From Zygophlyctis sp. KS116 (Eukaryota; Chytridiomycota): DNA of 64,000 nt. Location: contig BAAFSQ010000002.1 in the NCBI GenBank assembly GCA_054661495.1, positions 54,162 through 118,161 of the forward strand, written 5' to 3'. Every line of letters starts with the position of its first letter. Position 1 is the stretch's first letter. The notes beneath the pieces are model-generated. The model worked only from the letters and a program-made list of their open reading frames with translations. It ran no database searches and was not told the DNA's origin. Position numbers and translations under genes: made by a program. This document shows positions 1-9,530 of this stretch, piece by piece.

Positions 1-1862
1 TCCCATTTTGAATCAAGAATTCTGCCATCACCAGTCGGGCGTGATCCATCGTTGGTTCAAAAGAGGTATTAGAAGACACAAATTGAGATGAAATTAATGG
101 ATATCCAAGAACTTGAAATAAAAGAGGCCTGGGATAATGATCAACATTATTCAAATCGACACCCAATGCCAAAGCCTCCAGAGCCTCTATTAAATTCATT
201 TGGTGAATGGCGTCTTTCAAATGGGAATAAGGATCGGCGATATTCTTTAAATCCACATATGATCTATTTGCATACTATATTTAGTGTTTACTAATTTACT
301 TTTTCTCTTATATACATTGATTTACCCAAACTCTTCCGCATATTAAAAGAGACTTCACTATCCCAAATAGAATTTGAAACCGTATTTCCTATTCCCTGAA
401 CAACTTCTATCAACTCATCAGTCCAGCTACTCACATCCAGCGTGAGAGACCTAACTTTTGATATATGCGTTCCCAGGCCTCTATGAACTCCAGAACATTC
501 AATACATAATAGAATTCCTAAATTTATACTTGACCATTCAGGATTATCATCACCACAGTCTACACATACCCTATTGCCTAGATCAGCATTTCTAAAAATA
601 TGTTGTATTGACATAATTGCAGACATTTCTTCCTGCGAATCATCTTTTGCCAATCTTCCAATCAGTTGATTCTCTATTGCTGCCTGAATCACTAAAATCC
701 ACGACCTCATATCTTCATCTCCCATTGCTTGATAGATTCTTTTCCCAAATGAAGGACTGATTATTTCAAAACAAAATCTTCTATCTGCAGTTTTAGATTC
801 TTTTACAGTTGTTAATTTTAATGGAAATATTTGATAATTGTCCATTTTCTTTTTCCAGTCAGAATATTCATGTAAATTGTCATTAGACACTACACACCAG
901 ACTTTTTTCCAACTAGATCCTTGAAAATGTGTTGATGGTTGAGATACTAGTAGAAATCCTTCCTTTTTACGTAGCTGACAATCTGATCCACGTCTATAAT
1001 CCTTGTTAATCTCGTTACCTTGCGACTGAACAGAAGATTGAAACTGAGCCATAGCCAGATTTTCTGGACTTTGAACCTGCGCCTGAGCAGTAGAAGATAT
1101 CTCGTCTACGGGAATACTCGAGAGTGGAGAATCATCTAAAAATTCCACATTAGACAACATCTTTATCCCTTCCAGTATCTTTCTTCTTTCTTCCGCCTCC
1201 TTTTTCTGATTAAAAACTAATTTTGCAAATTCTTTATCATTTGATATTGAGTCTAGAATATTTTTCTTTTCTAAAAACTTTTGTGAAATATCCTTATAGT
1301 ACAAAAACCTTTTTTTTAAGAAACTTGACAGTGCAAAAGAAATTTGCAGTTCCATTTCTGGCCCTGTAATCTGTTTGAGTAGCTGTAAATAATCAAATCT
1401 CTTTAATTCAAAACTTTTAGTCTTGAAATTAAATTTGGCATCAATCTTCAAGTTCTTTTTTGCTTTTTCATCAGATTTTGCCAGATACTTTGCCTGATAA
1501 TTATAATATTCCTGCATCGCTTGATGAAAATCCTTTTTCTGCGAGTCAAAAGATTTAAATTTCGTATCATATAAATTAGAGAGAGAATTCAAGACTAGAG
1601 TCTGAAATTCCTGAAAGAATTTTTCTTGACCTTTGGATATAAAGTCTTGGGTTTCTGTGATTAAATTAACCAGATTCTTGTCATTCTTTGAGAATGCAGA
1701 CAATTCAACAACAAATTCTTGACATGATTTGAGCGATTTTTGTGAATTTTCCAAAAACAAATTTCCCAATTTTAAGACTTTTTTGAATTCTTGTTTCAAA
1801 GAGACTTCTCTAGACTCTAAATCTTCAAGAGTGGCCCTGAAAAGCGGTCCGTCGTCAGACAT
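1..1862 (-). CDS. BAR-PH-ArfGAP (ACAP/ASAP-like) Arf GTPase-activating protein, partial at window edge
   Basis: Predicted GTPase-activating protein for Arf GTPases, acting on coated-vesicle or endosomal membranes. Start is the ATG at 1862-1860. The first ~240 residues are helical and charged as in a BAR domain. A PH domain follows at about residues 300-395 (starts REGFLLV-type, W near its end). The ArfGAP zinc finger has CVDC, 16 residues, CIEC, then GVHRGLG with the arginine finger. The first exon ends at 300. A 25-nt intron (299-275) restores the frame into YANRSYV, the usual continuation of an ArfGAP domain, and exon 2 reads open to base 1. Family members carry ankyrin repeats here, and the [13 protein letters not shown] stretch looks like the start of them. 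The 3' end lies outside the window. Seen: motifs and intron. Inferred: cellular role from ACAP/centaurin-beta relatives. Confidence 0.88.
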
Positions 1863-1951
1863 TTTATTAACGGATCAGGGTTTTTGTAGAGTTGTTGAAA
1901 TATTCGGACAAAATGTAAAAGTAGGACAGAACATTCAATCCTCATTATAGG

Positions 1952-2040
1952 ATGGGACAGCAACAAGTTAAAAGGCGCTGCTGTCACACTTTACTTCTCA
2001 GCAGCATTGCTGATTCAACAATGTCGGATGTGACGGCATC
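1952..2040 (+). pseudogene. Fragment of the small secreted-protein family (signal-peptide region)
   Basis: A short stretch starting ATGGGACAGCAACAAG resembles the leader and signal-peptide coding part of the secreted family members at 2165, 2951 and 8669, but has no open frame beyond the signal region. The matching leader reappears at about 2960-3060. It looks like a decayed or truncated copy left by local duplication. Confidence 0.5.
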
Positions 2041-2180
2041 AATCGTGGCATATGAGATAAATCCATGAGAAGTTTTCATACTCATGGATTTGGTAATCAC
2101 ATAAAGAAGGGTAACAGAATCAATGATATCATCATAAGATATTCCTATAGTCAGATGAGATTACATGCCGCACGGATTTT
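2036..2180 (+). repeat. Duplicated 5' leader, copy 1 (direct repeat with 3624-3776)
   Basis: This stretch is nearly identical to 3624-3776, and each copy ends at the start codon and first residues (MPHG) of a secreted-family gene. It contains an 11-bp inverted repeat, AAATCCATGAG at 2058-2068 against CTCATGGATTT at 2080-2090, with an 11-nt loop. The second copy differs by a small insertion and a few substitutions. It is either a conserved promoter/leader or simply recent duplication. Confidence 0.85.
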
Positions 2181-2677
2181 CCACAGCCACTGAACCGACC
2201 GACCGCAATCTATTATTAAAAATGATCCTTCCATCAGCACTGCTTATGATTCTAACCTCTTATGTAGCGGATGTAACTGCCTCGACAATTCCAACTTATC
2301 AAATGATTTTCAGTTATGCACTTGCCAATGGGTCTTTGCCAGTAAGTTTGAATTATACATTTGGGGGATTTCAATCACAACTTCATCAAATAGATTCTTC
2401 TCTAACGAATCATGAGTCTGAGCTCTTGGATTACAACAAAACGATTGGTTCATCTGCTTCAAAAAGTGTTGTTCCAAACATGGTTAAAGTGAACTTTAAG
2501 AGATCATCGGATGAGAAATTTTATTCCCTTGCATCTTTTAATGCTAGTTGCGACAATGTTGTGCATCAGGAATTTTTAGGAAATGGATCTAATCTGATCT
2601 TTGGCTACGCATGCGGAATAACTCATCCGGTTTTCTCACGACCATTTCAGCGATTTCCAATCCCAGTCCAACTTTAG
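2165..2677 (+). CDS. Small secreted protein, lineage-specific family (member 1)
   Basis: 170 residues. An N-terminal hydrophobic stretch (MILPSALLMILTS) ending VTAS looks like a signal peptide after a short MPHG extension. The mature part shares YQMIFSYAxANG, a conserved YxFGxF, LDYNKxIG, a CDNxVH motif and FGYACG with the copy at 8669 and, more weakly, the copy at 3760. Several NxS/T sites suggest glycosylation. I recognise no known domain. The short tail after FGYACG lacks the Thr-rich and Cys-rich extension seen at 8669, so this copy may be truncated. Start choice: first ATG after the duplicated leader, shared with the 3760 copy. Confidence 0.65.
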   Translation: MPHGFSTATEPTDRNLLLKMILPSALLMILTSYVADVTASTIPTYQMIFSYALANGSLPVSLNYTFGGFQSQLHQIDSSLTNHESELLDYNKTIGSSASKSVVPNMVKVNFKRSSDEKFYSLASFNASCDNVVHQEFLGNGSNLIFGYACGITHPVFSRPFQRFPIPVQL

Positions 2678-2950
2678 GCTTTAAGGGCGCAATAGTAACA
2701 ACTAACAGGGAAACTTTTGACTGTTGGCAAGTTCAAGATTAATAAAAATTAATCTTGTGAAATGTTTTAGAGCTTTTTTGAATCCATGTTGAAAATCTTA
2801 ATCCACATCCACTATAAATTGAAAAATCCATACCAGAGAATACAATCAACCAGATCATCATACAATATTTGAGGATTTCTAGTAGGAAACTGACATGATC
2901 GGACAATAACCTGGACTAATCAGTTAAAATATATTCGGACAAAATATAAA

Positions 2951-3530
2951 ATGGGAGAGGATGGACAGCAACAAGTTAAAATGCGCTGCTGTCACACTTT
3001 CCTTCTTAAAAAAAAGGATGATCTTCTCAGAAGCATTGCTAGTTCAACTGTTCCGGATGTGACGACATCTCCAACACCACAGATTCGACAAATATTGGAT
3101 CTCAGCATTGCCAAGTCTACTAAGCCTTCCCCAATTACAGATTTTGGGACTTCAGCTCTAGCGATCATCAATTATATGCGAAATCTTCCATATGCAATGA
3201 TCATCTTGCAGTTTTAGACTACAACAAAATTATTGCTAAGAGCTTATATAATGGATCAGTCCAACTCCATGGAAAAGAAAGAAATCACGAAACTGTAATT
3301 CTCATAATTTTACTGCTATTTGCGAAAATTCATTGAAGAAGGAACTTATCACTCCCCGGGGTGGTTCTGTGCAGATTTGGTATATATGCGATCGGTTCAT
3401 GGAACTGCCTAAAAATCCTCAACTACTGCGAACTTCTGGGCTAATTACTATTCCTGGACCAATACCAATGTTTCCCCAAAAAGAAGCTGCTGTTGACGTC
3501 TTTTGATAATGAAGATGAGGACATTGTGGA
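2951..3530 (+). pseudogene. Decayed copy of the secreted family
   Basis: The open frame 2951-3217 carries the family leader and a weak match to the N-terminal half, but it is out of step: the conserved LDYNK motif is found near 3215 in a different frame (after the frame's stop), and cysteine/FGYACG-like remnants follow with stops and shifts to about 3530. Multiple frame breaks and the lack of a proper hydrophobic signal argue for a pseudogene lying between two intact members. Confidence 0.6.
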
Positions 3531-3623
3531 TTTTTAGCCGAGAATATTAATAATGATTAATATTGATAAACTATTTTGGGCTGTTTTGAATCCAAGAGTT
3601 GTGAGTAGAGCGATTTGAAATTG

Positions 3624-3776
3624 ATCGTGGCGAATGAGATAAATCCATGATTAGCTTTTCATACTCATGGATTTGGTAATCACATAAAGATTAGTATTAT
3701 CTAGGGGAACAGAATCAATGATATCATCATAAGATATTCCTATAGTCAGATGAGATTACATGCCGCACGGATTGCC
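3624..3776 (+). repeat. Duplicated 5' leader, copy 2
   Basis: Partner of 2036-2180. It contains the same hairpin with 10-bp arms (3641-3650 and 3665-3674) and leads into the ATG at 3760. The main difference is an extra ~11 nt around 3690. Confidence 0.85.
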
Positions 3777-4281
3777 GCAACAGATTTTAAGGAAATTAAA
3801 CCAAATGATCCTCCCATCAACATTGCTAATGATTCTAAGCTCATGTATATCGTATGTGACTGCCTCCGATAAAGTAGCTTATCAATTAGTCGAGAGTAAA
3901 TTCGAATCTACTGTGCAAGTGCCTATCAATATCAACTATAAATTTGGAGAATTCATTTCTAAAAACCATGAACTAGGAGCCCCTACACAAAATGGGAATC
4001 CTTTTGTTTTAGATAAAAATGTAGGAATTGGTTATGATTCAGCAAACGACTCATCTACCACTGTCGGTGATAAAACCTGGGCAAAAGTGCACTTTAAGAG
4101 ACAAAATGAAACTACATGGTATCCCTACAGAATATTTTATGCGGATTGCGACAAACAACCACACTCTGTCACTCTTGTTAATTATAAAGAGACGATTGTA
4201 AAGTTTTTATACACTTGTGGACCGAATTCGGACAAAAGCCCTTCGCAGCCGGCCAATCCTCCAGCCCATGTGGATACTTGA
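3760..4281 (+). CDS. Small secreted protein, lineage-specific family (member 2)
   Basis: 173 residues. It has the same MPHG start and signal-like MILPSTLLMILSS...VTAS as member 1. The mature part keeps the YxFGxF, CDKxxH and xYTCGP landmarks but is otherwise strongly diverged from member 1, although their leaders are almost identical. This suggests faster change in the mature protein. The C-terminus is Pro/Ser-rich. No known fold recognised; secreted or surface role inferred. Confidence 0.65.
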   Translation: MPHGLPQQILRKLNQMILPSTLLMILSSCISYVTASDKVAYQLVESKFESTVQVPININYKFGEFISKNHELGAPTQNGNPFVLDKNVGIGYDSANDSSTTVGDKTWAKVHFKRQNETTWYPYRIFYADCDKQPHSVTLVNYKETIVKFLYTCGPNSDKSPSQPANPPAHVDT

Positions 4282-4474
4282 TCCTTGAAAATGCATATCA
4301 GAGAAAGATTCACATATCTGGACTTTTTAAGATTAAAAAAGATTGATCTTGACGAATTTTATAGACTCAAAGAGTTCCCAAGTTTTTGTAGTAGGCTTAC
4401 AACCGACGATCCATGTCCTTGTATTTTGTTAGATCAAGGCCTATGTTTAACTGGATCCTGTTAGGAAAGTGAGA

Positions 4475-4805
4475 ATGTCGTTGGTATTGAGAATCAAGAG
4501 ACACATCACAACGTACTTTATAACGAGCGAGCCTTCTGATCAAGTCCTGCAGTTGAAGAAGAAGATCATTGATCTGATCCCAGGTACAGCTATATTATTA
4601 AATAAAAGGGAAAAAGATTAATGAGATTCAATTGCAGATACAAAAATTAGACAAGACATTTATTGTTTTAGAAGACGATCATAAGTTGGATCAAATGGGA
4701 ATACTAGATGATTCCGTGGTTTATCTCACAGTATCAGAAGATGGGAAATGGGAAACTGTAAATATTCCAGAATATGCTCCAATAGAGGAAGAAGTACCCA
4801 AATAA
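4475..4805 (+). CDS. ELOB: Elongin B-like ubiquitin-fold protein
   Basis: Two exons (4475-4583, 4651-4805) around a 67-nt intron give 87 residues. The N-terminus reads LRIKRHITTYF, matching the first beta hairpin of Elongin B, followed by LKKKI as in its helix. The C-terminus has DxxWETVNIPEYAP, resembling the Elongin B tail. In animals Elongin B pairs with Elongin C as an adaptor of cullin-2/5 ubiquitin ligases and of the Elongin elongation complex. The segment that normally follows the helix is short here, so the exact intron borders are uncertain. Its stop codon lies 2 bp from the stop of the convergent MKS1 gene. Confidence 0.7.
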
Positions 4806-4807
4806 TA

Positions 4808-6281
4808 TTATTCATTTGTCTTTAATGCTTTAAGTCTTGCTTTTGCACGACTTAGCGCAGTAGATAAAACTGCTAAACTAACATTTCCAAGATCACTTTG
4901 ATCGGATTTTGTAGAGTATGATTCAGTGGATAAGATTACATTCCATTTTATAGATAGCGATCCACTAGTTTCGGTTAAGAAGCCATATCTGTTGATCCTT
5001 TGTGAATTTTCTAATTGATTCAAGTCCAATAGTCTGGATCCACCTAAAAAGTAGTTTGATAAAGTATTTTCTCGTGTCTCTACCGGTTTCCATGTATAAA
5101 CCTGAAGAGTTTGGCATCCAGACGATCTGGGAAACGGAATTATGGCGTATCCTTGTATTCTATGTCTATTCCAATAATCATGCGAGTAAATCACGACATT
5201 CAAGATTGGCCATGATGGAGGTGAAAGAGTATCTTTACAAATTAGAGTAAGATCTAGAGGATGCGACCAATAACATTTGCCTGATTTTACTATAGAAGAG
5301 ATTGAAGTTCCAGACAAACTGTCACTACAGTCTCCAATTTCCATTTCCCAATGTTCTGGAAGTTTGATCTCATATTTAAGGTAAAGAGGAGACTCTTCAA
5401 ATCCTGTTCCAGACACTATTTCACCAAAAATACGCATTCTTAAAGAGAATAGTGGTGGATTTTCAAAATTTAGAGTATTAATAGATGAATTTGATGCCTG
5501 CCTATACTTTTATATAAATTCAAAATACCTCGAATAAAATTCAGTATATATTTTCTCTTCCTTTTCTTCATCTACAGTATTCAGAGGTTCAGAAATATTT
5601 TCTATCCATAGTTTCCATGTTACATTATTTAAGTCAATTTTATGAGGAATATTTTTAATTGTTGTTACATCTGGCTATCAGGATTAGTAAAATTGTGATT
5701 ACATTTAATGATAAGAGTCCATTTTGGTACAATCTAAGACTAAAAATGACTTTATCCTGGATCTTTTCTTGTTTCTTATCTGTCTGATTAATTACTTCTT
5801 TAGACTCTGATTTCAGTGAAGCGACAACATTCATTTGAGAAAATGCAGACTCTAATGGTCTTAGATGAGCATCCCAATATCCGATTGTTGAATCGTGACT
5901 CAAAGAGACTTTATTGTTATCTCTCTTTACCATTATATCATCCTTTAAAGATTTGGACCTTGATTTGGTTACTAATTCAGCCAAACGAGTCACTTTTCCT
6001 GGTAAATCCAGTATATTATCAACATTTCCTGCATCATCATGATCCAAATTTGTCGTAAGCAAAATCGATCCTTCCGTTTACAATTTATTCAAATTACCTG
6101 TTCTATTAATCAGAAACCGTCAGCGAGAATAAATTAATTTAAAGTACATTGTACCTTATTCATACCCGTTTACTACCTCTTGCCATTTAAATATAATTTC
6201 AGACCTTGCATTCTCATGCTCGACTATAATCCTAAATTTCAACCTTTCTATCCCATCAATAGTTTTGTATAATCTAGACAT
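4808..6281 (-). CDS. MKS1: MKS1, ciliary transition-zone protein with B9 domain
   Basis: MKS1 is a B9-domain subunit of the MKS module that gates the ciliary transition zone. The C-terminal exon (5501-4808) holds a full B9 domain: DYWNRHRIQGYAIIPFP, then TWKPVE, YFLGGS, and NRYGFLTETSGS, the MKS1-type pattern rather than B9D1/B9D2. Upstream exons are joined by introns 5502-5528 (27 nt) and 5675-5702 (28 nt); the middle exon aligns with the conserved PDxxxIK...WKLWIENIS region of MKS1. The N-terminal exon starts at 6281 and includes FKWQEV; two small introns follow between about 6170 and 6070, with borders I could not fix. Presence of MKS1 is strong evidence for a flagellated cell. Confidence 0.85.
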
Positions 6282-6612
6282 TTTAAGTGACTTGAAACAC
6301 GGTCTTGGACGCGCGGCCGCTCCTGATCTCTTTCAGTCTCTGATCGAATCGGTCTTTTTTGTGCTCGTGCGCTCAGCTCCACTTGAAAGCATTGTTTAAG
6401 AATTCTCATCTCCTAGTAATCATCTCCTACATCTGATCTATCGATTGGGTATATATTATAAAATTTTCAAATTCTGGTTTATCAAGAGTAATTAGCTATT
6501 TACTTATTTACAGTTTGCTATTAAAGTCGAATTGTTTGGGATGAATTTAAAGATAAATTTTTAAAATTTAACGGCGGGAGAGACTAGAAAATAAGTGCAA
6601 TAATTTCTTATA
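6282..6612. promoter_or_regulatory. Shared divergent promoter of MKS1 and the antiporter gene
   Basis: 331 bp between two divergent ATGs. A GC-rich patch (about 6305-6385, including the palindrome GCGGCCGC) sits in otherwise AT-rich sequence and may mark the core of a bidirectional promoter. No gene seen here. Confidence 0.4.
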
Positions 6613-8501
6613 ATGTCAATGCGATCACTTTTAACTGGAATCGTTGTGGGGATATGTTTCTCTTTTATCGTTGGGATTTTTATTCTTCCATCTGCTCAAT
6701 GGCAGGGCATACCGATAATAATTCCTCAAAATATTGGGAATGATCATCCTCAATTGGCCCCTTTTCTGACTAAAGACGGGACCAAATTTATTCAGAGTCT
6801 AAAGAAACTAAAGCTACAGAATCCAAATAAAACTCTAGAGATTGATCAGAATATTGCAAATGCTAATTTATTCTTCAATAGTGTTAAAAAGTCTGTGTCA
6901 CTTTTCAATTCGCTTGATCCGTCAGAGCCAAATATGACTGGGATCATTGATAACTTTCAGAAAATGATTGTTGAAATGAAATCTAATTCAAACAAGATTG
7001 CGGATCTGAAAAAGTTGGGAAGTTCAAAGAATCAAACCATATCAAATAGTTTTGTTGGTAAAGTTATAAATGATATTTCAAATTCTGCTGATGATCTTGA
7101 AAGTAGTATGAATGGGCAAGCATTTGAAAAGGCTGTCAATGAAACATTGGAAGTTAAAACAGTTATCACAGTAGATAGAAAATCTAAAAATGGGAATAGT
7201 ATCATGCATCTCGTGGACTCGGAAGAAAATGAATACACTCTAACAAAAGCGGCTGATATAACTGCACACTACAATGATGACGGACTACTGAATGATTTTC
7301 TAATTATTCTCTTGTTAACTCTAATGGGATCATATGCTTTAGGTGCTATAGGTCTTCCTGCTTTCTTGGGGCAGTTATTTATAGGTGCAATGTTGGGCTC
7401 AAATAGTTTGATAGAATCGATTATTCCTTTAGATACAATTGCAAGAGGTTTTGGTACAATGTTTATAATGTTTTCATTGTAAGTTTTGTCAAATTAATGA
7501 AAAGAGGACTAGAATTCAATCTTGATAAAATTAAAAAAGTCTGGATTGTAAGTGTCAGTACTGCTTTATTGATTTTTATCATCTCTATTCTTTGTTGTAT
7601 AATTACAGGATATTTTTTTCATGCTGCATTGAAAGAATCTATCCTGGTAGGATGCTGTATATCTCTAAGCTCTACTCTTGTTGCATTAAATCTTGTAAAA
7701 GATTGTGAGATGGATAGACCTTATGCCCGTTACATGTTGGGAATTTTAGTGATTCAAGATCTTTTGCTTGGTTTTATTCTTGGTATGATTCCTGTTCTTT
7801 CATCATCATCAAGCGAAGCACCTTTGGCAACTTTAAGAATTATAGGATCTCTTATAATTTTTGTGATTCTCACTCTTATACTTTATAAGTTATTGATTAG
7901 AAACTTATTGAATTTAACCTCTAAAAATTCTCATGAATCATATCTTTGCGTATCTCTTGGATTTTGTATTTCAGCTCTCTTATTAGCAGAATATTTGGAC
8001 ATTTCAGGTGAATTTGCTTGTTTTATTGCTGGAGTTGTGATTGCATCTGATGAATCTCATAGTGAAAGAACTTTAAGTCTGATTGAACCTCTGAAAATCT
8101 TCTTTTCTTCCCTATTTTTTGCTAGCATTGGACTATTTATCTATCCAACATTTTTAATGCACCACTTAGTGGTATTAGGATTATTTGCATTTATTGTTGT
8201 ATTTCTCAAAGTCGTTGTAGGTTACCTTTTACTTCAATGCTTCAAAGTAAAGAATCTTAAAACTCTTAAGATATCAATCGGATTATCTCAAATTTCTGAA
8301 TTCAGTCTGATTCTTTCTTCACGAGCAAAAAATGCAAATATTATTGGACGGGAAACATATTATGCTCTTCTTGGTATCACTATACTAACTCTATTAACTA
8401 CTCCTATTCTATGGTTTATTGCTAACAAAATGGAGTCTGTAGCCCCTCTATCAGATGAAAACGATCAGGACTATGAATCACTGGAAAATAAGCAGAGTTA
8501 A
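6613..8501 (+). CDS. CPA2-type cation/proton antiporter, TMCO3/KEA-like
   Basis: Two exons (6613-7478, 7505-8501) joined over a 26-nt intron give 620 residues. The join rebuilds the LGLEF motif typical of CPA2 antiporters at the end of the third membrane segment. There is an N-terminal signal/anchor, a roughly 180-residue extramembrane region with coiled-coil character, then about twelve membrane helices of the Na/H exchanger fold (GAIGLPAFLGQLFIGAMLG, LVIQDL, GEFACFIAGVV). This order of luminal coiled coil plus exchanger is that of TMCO3 and plant KEA4-6, which sit in endomembranes. Substrate (K+ or Na+ against H+) is inferred. The short C-terminal tail is acidic; no TrkA-N domain. Confidence 0.82.
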
Positions 8502-8502
8502 A

Positions 8503-8577
8503 TGATGATTCATCGTAAAAGGTACTTTTGTCTCTCTATGATAATTCATTGTAAACGGTACTTTTGTCCTTTTATGA
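8503..8577 (+). repeat. Imperfect direct repeat downstream of the antiporter gene
   Basis: Two copies of a ~37-bp unit sharing GGTACTTTTGTC and a following TATGAT, at about 8503-8541 and 8541-8577. It starts 1 bp after the antiporter stop. Function unknown; may be a 3' UTR or termination region. Confidence 0.6.
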
Positions 8578-8668
8578 TGATCTCATCGGACTAGCTATGA
8601 ATCGTCACGTCTGAGAATGGGACATACTAAAGGTCTGTCCCACTTTCCTTGTTAAAATAAAAATAATA

Positions 8669-9315
8669 ATGATCTTCCTATCATCATTGCTCCTTCTATT
8701 ATCTTCAATCATTTCAAATGTTTCTGCTTCTAATCCGCCAGAGTACCAAATGATCTTTAGTTACGCCATTGCCAATGGGCCAAAGCCAATCAGTTTAACT
8801 TATAAATTTGGGCAATTCAGATCTATTGTTTCTAATGTGTCATCCTCCAATCGTGAAAATGCTGTCTTATTAAATTACAACAAAAACATTGGTTCTGCTA
8901 CACCTCCTGGGCATAATCAATCAATCGGTTTTATTACCGTAGTAACTTTACAAATAAAGGAAACATGTGGCAAATGGAGTCCTCATCAGTATTACAATGC
9001 TTTTTGCGACAATCAGGTGCATGAGATATATGTAAAAGAAAGTCTGGCCTCTATTTAAAGTTTGGCTATGCATGCGGACCTCTCCCAACTGTGCTTCTGC
9101 CTGCAACGACAACAACCTCTAGAACCACTACTACAGTGAGACCAACAAGTACTACAACTCAAGCTATAGTATGACTGGGGGAGCAGTGCAATCAATTTTG
9201 GGGCCCTGTTTCTAAATGTGAAATTGGACTTATTTGTGTTAAACCTCCCAATCCACCAGGTATTGTCATGGATGGCCCGGGGTATTGTCAACATCCAAGT
9301 TCTACCGCTACATAA
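8669..9315 (+). CDS. Secreted family member 3 with Thr-rich linker and Cys-rich tail; splicing uncertain, possibly a pseudogene
   Basis: The ATG at 8669 begins a signal peptide (MIFLSSLLLLLSS...VSAS) and the family domain (YQMIFSYAIANG, YKFGQF, CDNQVH). The first frame stops at 9058. The family motif FGYACG follows at 9061 in another frame, reachable either by a 29-nt intron (9032-9060) or explained as a 5-nt insertion in a formerly open frame. After FGYACG comes a Thr-rich linker of about 25 residues, then in yet another frame a cysteine-rich segment (CNQFWGP..KC..GLIC...GYCQH) to the stop at 9315. That tail loosely resembles a CBM1-like knot; reaching it needs a second splice, perhaps from near 9137. 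Two frame changes leave gene versus pseudogene open. Confidence 0.45.
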
Positions 9316-9440
9316 CTTTCGGCTGTTACTCCATCTTGGTATCTCTAATACTATGAAGATTAAAACAGATTCAGTAAAAATAAACTCTATAATTTGCGCC
9401 TTTCAAAATATTTGAGATTATTATTAGTATTCGATAACAA

Positions 9441-9480
9441 TGCATTGAGATTGGCCGTGCATTGAGATTGGCCGTGCATT
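9441..9480 (+). repeat. 17-bp tandem repeat upstream of clathrin
   Basis: TGCATTGAGATTGGCCG occurs twice in tandem (9441-9457, 9458-9474) followed by a partial third copy, 50 bp before the clathrin start codon. It contains GGCC and could be a duplicated regulatory site. Confidence 0.85.
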
Positions 9481-9530
9481 TAGCAATCAGCCGGTTACTG
9501 GGAGCCACGACGCGCGTTTAAAAGTGAAAA

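Noticed and set aside
9055-9294. Minus-strand frame with many Cys and Ser
   Set aside because: It is the reverse of the Thr-rich linker and Cys-rich tail; no signal peptide or homology.
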